A stretch of 64,000 nucleotides of DNA from Dimorphilus gyrociliatus. Lineage: Eukaryota; Annelida; Polychaeta; Dinophilidae. Positions 57,172 through 64,000 of the stretch are shown piece by piece (the stretch's first letter is position 1; every line of letters begins with the position of its first letter). A model generated the notes under the pieces. It was not told the DNA's origin. It saw only the letters and a list, made by a program, of their open reading frames with translations, and ran no database searches. The stretch lies in NCBI GenBank assembly GCA_904063045.1, contig CAJFCJ010000030.1, positions 186,001 to 250,000 of the forward strand. Direction: 5' to 3'. The translations under genes were made by a program, and so were the position numbers.

Positions 57172-57310
57172 GTTCTAGGAATTCCTTTAAAGGCTTTGTT
57201 AAAGACACTCTAATTCAGGCGGGAAACCAGGTGGTGGTCTGATCGTGGTATTATCTCTCGTAACCCTGCTTACTCTTCCTCTGACATATACATCAATGAA
57301 CCATCTATAC
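57172..57310 (+). other. G+C-richer island with splice-like signals
   Basis: This 140-nt stretch is much less AT-rich than the surrounding 9 kb. It is preceded by TTTTCAG, and one frame after the internal acceptor-like ATTCAG reads RRETRWWSDRGIISRNPAYS and then DIYINEP, which looks coding-like. I could not link it to any exon or name a family. Confidence 0.2.
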
Positions 57311-60300
57311 ATTTTCTCTATGTCTTCTTATATTCATTCACAGTTCTGAATATTTTATGATAGAAGAAATGTCAAATCAAACTTATAGTGAATTTTCAAT
57401 TTAAACCAAATCTTCTGATATTCCAATGGGGAAGAAATATATCTTCCCTCTGTCAGGGCATTAAATAGTGGTTTTCTTTCAATTCGATGTAAAATTAAAT
57501 TTAACTCTCCATATCCTCTTTATTCATGTGTACATTTCCTCCTAAGTCATTAAAATATGCAGTTTATTTTTAATTTTTAAAATATTTAGAAAGACTACAC
57601 TATGAATGCAATTTGTTTGAAAAATTATATATAGAAAACGCTTCCTATACATGTTAGATATGCAGTATAAGTATACAAAATTTGTATTTGATCTATAAAT
57701 GCTGTCTATGTAAAACAATTAAACCTAATATTATCCAGGTATTTTTTCTTTTAAGTATTAGATTTAAAATGAAAGAAACGTCTATTGATAGATTTTCAGC
57801 GCTTCACTTTTCTATAGGTATGAATCATTAAAACTCTTTTTTTTCTTCAACTTTAATAATATTAAATAACCCTCACTTGTATATAAATATATATAGATAT
57901 ATATAATGTACAATGTATACAATGTATAGTTTCAACTACTCTACAAGGATAGCTTTATATTTACACCTTTTTGAAAATTAAAAAAGTAAAAAGGAATACC
58001 TTTAATTACTTGTATCAATCAATGATATTAGGATAATTAAGCGAGAGTTTTTAAAGAAATAGAAAAGAACTTTATAATTATAAAGCTTGATTACATAACA
58101 ACCTCTGTTAACATATATTTTTCAGCTGTATAATGTATATTTTACAATTTATATATACTAAAATATATACATATACTAATATAGATCTATCGTTTCATAA
58201 TGAATATATATTCGATTTCACCCAATTACTTCTGTGCCTCGGAGATTATCATGATTGTGGCATAATACTGTAAACACAAATTATCATACGTTAAATTTCT
58301 TATCAAATCATTATTATAATTTCATTTCTGCGTAAGGGATGAGAAAATTTCGAGATTAATTCGACAAAAGCAATAATACAGTATTTCATTTATGATAAAT
58401 TCTCAAAAACTCGAAACTTTATTTATAGTTTCCATACTTTCTTTCGTTCTCTCTTATCTCCCAAGAGTCATCACTTTAAGTTGCAATACTAGTCAATAAA
58501 TAACTCATAAATATCTTTACTTCTGATAGGCTTATTTTTCTTTTTTTATTATAAAATATTAACACAAAAATCATCTATGAGACAAAAACTAATCCCAATT
58601 CTTTTACAAGAAAGATATATTCTATATCTGTGAATATTTCTGTGCAACTGTTCTTTCACCTATAAGCAATAATAATCACTTTTTCTATTCCTTTAAAATC
58701 TAGTATAGATGTAAATCGAATGAGCAATAGATATCTCTACTTGATAGTTTTCGCTAATCTTATTAGAAATTGATTGTTAGCACTAATTATATATAAGACA
58801 TAAGAGGGTCTAAAAAGATTATAAGCATAATATATTAAAAATACAATCTGACGTTGTTTATAAATTTTTACAAGCTGTAATACAAATATTGTAGCTGAAG
58901 TAGGTTTAACATACTTTTTAGTTTATTTATTTTTATAGCATAACATTTGAATATATAGATGTATATAGAAAACGTGTATACGAAGGAAACTTAATGAATT
59001 CATATACACCCCTTAGTCTAACAGAGAAAGAGAAAGAGAAAGAAAGGAAAAAAGACAAAATACTAGGAAGCTTTCATAAATGTCAGTTATCTTTTATGTA
59101 ATCTATCATCTGAGTAATTATATATTTAGTTCGAAAAAATATAAAAGAAAAGTAAAAGTATATATTTGTGCTATATTTATATATATTAGTATATATACTG
59201 TATATATATACTGTATATTAAAATAATAAGCAGGTCACACCTTCTTTTGTCAGTAATATTCAAGTATTGTATATCATAATACTAAATGTTCCTGTGTAAA
59301 AGTTTCGAAAATGGTTTATAGCCCATATGCTAACACAAATAGAAAATTTTAATATCTTAGAAAGAGAAGCCTACTGTTTAAGTATGTATATTGTATATAC
59401 AGTATAAATATATATATATATATACTGCATATATGCATATATAGTATAGGATAGGTGTATATATGTATAGTATGCAAATATTTTTATTTGTATATTTTGT
59501 CATTTTCTGTCACATTAAATTGCTCATTCAACAATGTTTCTCTTATTAAATTTACTAGTTAGTTTCATAAAATAACCACTCGAATATAGCGCATTTATTG
59601 ATATTTATATAGAATAGATTATTGTCTATTCAGCTATTTTTTTTATGCAACATTTATACATGCTTGCAGAAATACAAAATATATATATATATATATATTG
59701 TACTTTAACATTAAGTACCTAACATCTTCTGCATATGCAATCTGACTATTTAGTCTATTGAGCTTCTGTCTTAGAATTAAAAAAAAGAATATTAATCTAG
59801 ATTATTGATAAAAACTGGTCCTATCAATAGTTAATTCATTGAAGATCTTAATTTCCATTGATATTTCCTTTCAAAAGAAAAGATTGACATTGTTTACTAA
59901 ATAGCATATAAGAAAATAGATAATTTTTTCAAATAGCGCTCTTGTACAACGTTATAACTGTAAGAATATTTTATCAAGTCAAGCACGAAATAACAAGCTA
60001 AATAACTTATATGCATATATTTTAAAGGTTTTTTTAGTAAATATAACAAGAATGAAAAATTCCAAAAAAAGCTACCAGCTATGAATAATGCCAATATTAT
60101 ATATTAATTAATTTCAATAACATTTTAAACATTAGTCTTAGTCCTATTGAACCTTTAGTTAAACTTTTTTTTATTGTAAACTCATTAGTAATCTATAACG
60201 TATAAATCATATCTTATATCTATTTTAATAAATGCTTTTATATGTTAGACATATAGATTTATTATAAAAAATAAGATTTTTCATGTATTTTACTCTAAAT

Positions 60301-62818
60301 TAAATTACCTGTTTTCTATTTGGTATATAGAGTTAGAAATTTTTAGGTATGAAATATTCAATACAGATGGCGTATGAGTTTTAGAAAGGAAGGCATATTA
60401 TAGCAACAATATATGAATATATAGTAGATATCTATAATAGCAATTCCCTTTCAAGAAGAGAAGAGATAAAATTATTTCTGTATAATTATCACGAGAGACT
60501 ATTTTTATAGAAAGACACTTTCGTTAGAAAGTTCTTTTACTTCTTAATTAGGTTATACAACATTTTTCTGGCTATTCTAAATCCCAATTCTGGTTTGCTT
60601 TCTGACATTTAATCCCTGTAGTGAACTCGACTCTCTCACTCACCACACCCCTTTATCACTTTTTAAAATATTGCGATTTTATACAAAGACACATATAGAT
60701 TCTTCTTCCCTGAGCTTTATAATTTATAAAGATGTTATTAAACAATATTAAGGTAATAATTTGTATAAATAGATGAATTGATTAAATAAAACATGCTTAA
60801 TGTCAGGAAGAAATATGCGAACTGTTTAAGTTAAGATATTTTACAAGTATATTTCTAATCGAAACCTAAATTGACATCAATATTGCGTAGGTGTTAAACC
60901 GATAGGTGCTTGTTTGAAATTGAATCAAAAGTTTTGGCCTACGAATTTTTCAGTATAAAATTAAAAAGATAGTCCAATACATTTAGATTATTTAATTAAT
61001 TAACTATAAACTTTTCCATTAAGAGTTCATATTGATTTGCAAAACTAGTTGTGTCTATTTTGCTTACAGATAATCCATTAACGTAAAAGTTAATGTATCT
61101 TAAAGAAATTTTTTATATTCCTTTGGTAGGAGTGTCTAATATATAAGTATACTCTTTCTATATGTACTAGGTACAGATATTAATAAAGTGAAAAATACAA
61201 TTTCCAGAGTGTTTTCCTATCGGGCAAGATCTAACTACGTATTGTATTTATCCTATCTATCTAATTTTTTTTCCATCTTCGATTAAACAGTTTTCTTACT
61301 CATTTTTATGAATACGTGGGAAGTCATACTAAATTCAATAATTTTCGATAATTAATGCAGTAGGTAACTTAAAAAAAGAAGAATTTATTATATTTTTCCA
61401 AGCTTATGTTATAAAATATATTGCTCTCTTCTCCAGTCAAGGTGCGTTTAGAATTTTCAATTATACAATAATACTGATAATTGATTGATATTTTTTTCTC
61501 TCTTTTATAAGACTTATTCTTGTAATCAAGTAAATTTATTAAAGCATTCTTGATGATAAGTATAAAATATATTTGACATTAATCCAAGACAATTAAACAA
61601 ATTAACCTTTAAAAGAGAACCATAGTTGATAAACCTGAATTAAACAAATAAATTGTGGCCGTTTTCTATATAGCCTTTATTTTATATTTGCTTATATTAT
61701 ATTATCTAAATTTTCTACATTGAGAAAAGGAATCACTTATAGCGCCATCTCTATAAAGGCAGATAGGATTGATTAATAAAATGAAATAATTAAAATTGTG
61801 TCATAAAACTATAAGAATTCATTCATTAGCCATTTACGCCAATGAATTCTACGCAAAAGTGGTAACCAAAGATTTTATCGATTGAGTACTGTGTTTGAAC
61901 TTAGACAGCAATTATTTATATTTAAAAGCTTCATATCATTTAAACACTTCAAAGCTCTCTTTAAGAATGTTATAAAATCTTTGTATTTGTGGCTACATGT
62001 TACATATGAGTGTTAATATTTTACTTTTTATTAGCAGATAGGAAAACAAAGTTACCTAATAAAACTGAAAATACCTTAAGACATAACTATTCTTTTTAAA
62101 AGAGGATCATTTCAAGTTCAAGCTCTTAAGTTATTTTTAAATCTGACTATAGTTTTTGTAATATAACAAAAACATATATTTCACTTAGATAAAGCCCAAC
62201 ATAGTTATTTACTATAATATTAAAATCTTTTCCTCTGTTTTCAAAATATAATTTATTTATTGTTCCGTTGGTTGGCAAAACAAACAGGTTTGTTCCACAT
62301 CAGGGATAGAATAGCCTGCTCAAGAGAAATTTATTAGTAACTCGTCAATAATTTTGTGTCGGCATACTAATTTTCTTTATTCCTTTATATATAAATGTTT
62401 GCATTTTTAGTATAAACTGTGAAATGGGTATTACTATAAATGTATATATACTTGCAGTATATCTGCCTAGCTTAATTATGCGTTTAAGAATTAAAACAGT
62501 ACTGGCTCAAAATATTAATCAAAATTTTTAATTCAAATGTTCTATTCAAAATAGGATACTTAAACAAGTAATTATATGAAAGTTCAATAGCAGATTGTCA
62601 AATTAGCAAAACGAGCATCGAATATGGAAGGGTGGAATTGTCTTGATGTATATTCTAAACGATACTAGTATAGGTGCCAATATAGTTTAAGCATGTAAGG
62701 AATATTATGCCATTGTACTAAATAAAAATCAGCAAACAAAAATTATTTATTACTGTATAACTTGAAAATTCACAGTTTATTTAATTACATTTCTTTTATA
62801 TTAGTATTTAAAACTCTT

Positions 62819-62824
62819 TTTATT
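62819..62824 (-). other. Polyadenylation signal, Ly6-like gene
   Basis: AATAAA on the minus strand lies about 90 nt past the stop of the Ly6-like gene. Confidence 0.5.
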
Positions 62825-62913
62825 TTAAAAGTTCAGTGTAGAAACAAAAAAAAAGTCAAACACATTGCACTTATTGATACTTTAGTTAAAAAATATTTCA
62901 GTTTTCTAACTAT

Positions 62914-63384
62914 TTAAAATAATGCATAGAGAATTCCAGAGAGTAGGAACAAAATCTGCAAGGCTGGCTTTATCATTGTTGATGAATTGCATTTATCAGC
63001 TTCACAAATACAAACTGAACTTGAAACAGAAAAAATAGAAACATCTTTACAACCAGTATGAGTTTTAAGTGGTGTACATGTTCTTGTGACTGTCTCTAGA
63101 GCTGTTTAAAGAAATTATTTAGTAATACTGACTAAAACTATACCTATTCTACTTACATCCAACTTTCTGAGTACTCTTTGAGCAATAGTTTCCAGTACAT
63201 GTACCAGCTTTCGAAGGATTATCTTTACAGTCGGAATTCGTTACACTTGTACAACTGTAGCAAGTTAAGGCTGAAAAAAGGAGAAAAGTGTTAAATTTTA
63301 AAATTTTAAACAATTTTATTACGAACCCGAAGTAATCGACATAAGAGAAAGGCTTAACAGTCCAAGGAAAAGTAAGTATTTCAT
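62914..63384 (-). CDS. Small Ly6/uPAR-domain protein, probably GPI-anchored
   Basis: Minus-strand exons are 63384-63327, 63270-63157 and 63101-62914, together 360 nt (119 aa). Residues 1-19 are a clear signal peptide (MKYLLFLGLLSLSLMSITS). The mature part starts LTCYSCTS, the classic Ly6 opening. It continues with Cys residues in SDCKD, GTCTGNYCSK, RTCTP, GCKD and VCICEADKCN; the last is the family's closing Cys-Asn. A C-terminal hydrophobic stretch (PALQILFLLSGILYALF) with no basic tail fits a GPI signal. The single domain has ten cysteines, as usual. Members of the family act as surface ligands, receptor modulators or septate-junction parts; none can be chosen here. Introns are both phase 1, typical for Ly6 genes. 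Confidence 0.88.
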
Positions 63385-63462
63385 AATTTTTGTTAGAATT
63401 TTCAAACTGCTTAAAACGCAACTGCAAATGAACTTATAATGAAGTTTGAATTTTCTTTCAAG

Positions 63463-63470
63463 CTTTTATA
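63463..63470 (-). promoter_or_regulatory. TATA box of the Ly6-like gene
   Basis: TATAAAAG on the minus strand lies about 80 nt upstream of the ATG. It would place transcription start near 63435-63440, giving a 5' UTR of about 50-55 nt. It is the clearest core promoter in the window. Confidence 0.6.
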
Positions 63471-64000
63471 GCTTTCCATGATGACAACTGTTGCTATAGT
63501 GTTTTTCATAAAATTGCAAATGAGCTTTCACAATGATACGAATGACTATTTGCTAAGAAGTTAGATTATTATAATTCTATAATTATATTAAGATTTCCAC
63601 TCTCTAAAAGTGTACTTAAAAAAAATAAGAAACTAAAACACCAAATAAGAAAACGAGAAAAAGAGTTATTTTTGGTAAAAGGTTCAGGATGAAGCTTTTA
63701 TTAACCATTTAAGAAGTAAAAGTTCAAAATCGTAATAAATGATTCAAAAATATCACTTCTTTATCATTTATAGTTTTTTGTAACATTTTAAAATTGGTTC
63801 TTCTCTTCTTTTCTTTTTTTTACATATAGCATCTTCGTTTCACCTGCAAACCGTTTCAGAGGACACACAAATACAATTCATATGTACTTATTGAAAAATA
63901 TTTACCTATAGATATAATCAATCAAATTTGCTACTTGAATATTTAAATAATTAATTAACGAGAAACCCTAATTAAATATATATTTCTAATATAATCTGTT
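63471..64000. other. Right end of window, no gene seen
   Basis: This is upstream DNA of the Ly6-like gene. It is AT-rich, with no supported exon. Confidence 0.5.

Larger units (their letters stand above)
53991..62913. repeat. Gene-poor 9-kb stretch, TA-rich repeats
   Basis: No gene is firmly supported on either strand. TA-rich palindromic tracts occur near 54535-54595, 55450-55480, 55790, 56170, 59190-59220, 59395-59440 and 59680-59700. Two places stand out and are listed separately: a possible first exon at 54755-54827 and a G+C-richer patch at about 57172-57310. The first part must also hold the PKC 3' UTR, whose end I cannot place. Confidence 0.5.

Noticed and set aside
53991-62913. Retrotransposon or DNA transposon in the gene-poor stretch
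   Set aside because: No reverse transcriptase, integrase or transposase motif and no long terminal repeats were seen. Only TA-rich simple repeats are present.

Overview
The window is nuclear DNA from an animal. The genes are split by GT-AG introns, from about 60 nt to almost 3 kb, and the protein families are metazoan (TBC1D30, Shisa, novel PKC, HELZ2, Ly6, C-type lectin/sushi). The DNA is very AT-rich, with many (TA)n, (CT)n, (GA)n and GATA tracts. Gene structure and AT bias suggest an invertebrate; the sequence alone does not give the phylum. I predicted exons by joining GT/AG sites with matching phase and protein homology. The cumulative reading frame was checked for every multi-exon gene listed.

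Layout, left to right. (1) 1013-8528 (+): a full TBC1D30 orthologue, a Rab GTPase-activating protein, with a second, alternative first exon at 2626. (2) 9924-10697 (+): a truncated copy of the last part of the same gene. (3) 14380-11647 (-): an eEF2-like translocase in which the diphthamide histidine is Cys. (4) 15332-18780 (+): a Shisa-like single-pass membrane protein with a Pro/Tyr-rich tail, an alternative last exon and a decayed copy of its Arg-rich exon in intron 1. (5) 19189-29859 (+): a HELZ2-like protein of about 3178 aa (zinc fingers, SF1 helicase, RNB nuclease fold, second SF1 helicase). (6) 32679-34132 (+): a GT92 glycosyltransferase. (7) 34414-34545: a broken sushi-exon copy. (8) 41932-37261 (-): a surface protein with two C-type lectin domains, a Ser/Thr stalk, nine sushi domains and a C-terminal hydrophobic segment, carrying an in-frame stop in the middle. 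(9) 44417-53990 (+): a novel protein kinase C of the delta/theta type. (10) about 9 kb with no firm gene. (11) 63384-62914 (-): a small GPI-anchored Ly6/uPAR-like protein with a TATA box.

The genes do not form one pathway. Several belong to families used at the cell surface or in RNA-level defence (HELZ2-like, lectin/sushi receptor, Ly6), but that is family knowledge; nothing here shows co-regulation. The most unusual points are the eEF2 paralogue without its diphthamide site, the HELZ2-like gene whose second half is one 4.85-kb exon, the stop or ultra-short intron in the lectin/sushi gene, and three partial exon duplications (TBC1D30 tail, Shisa Arg-rich exon, sushi exon).
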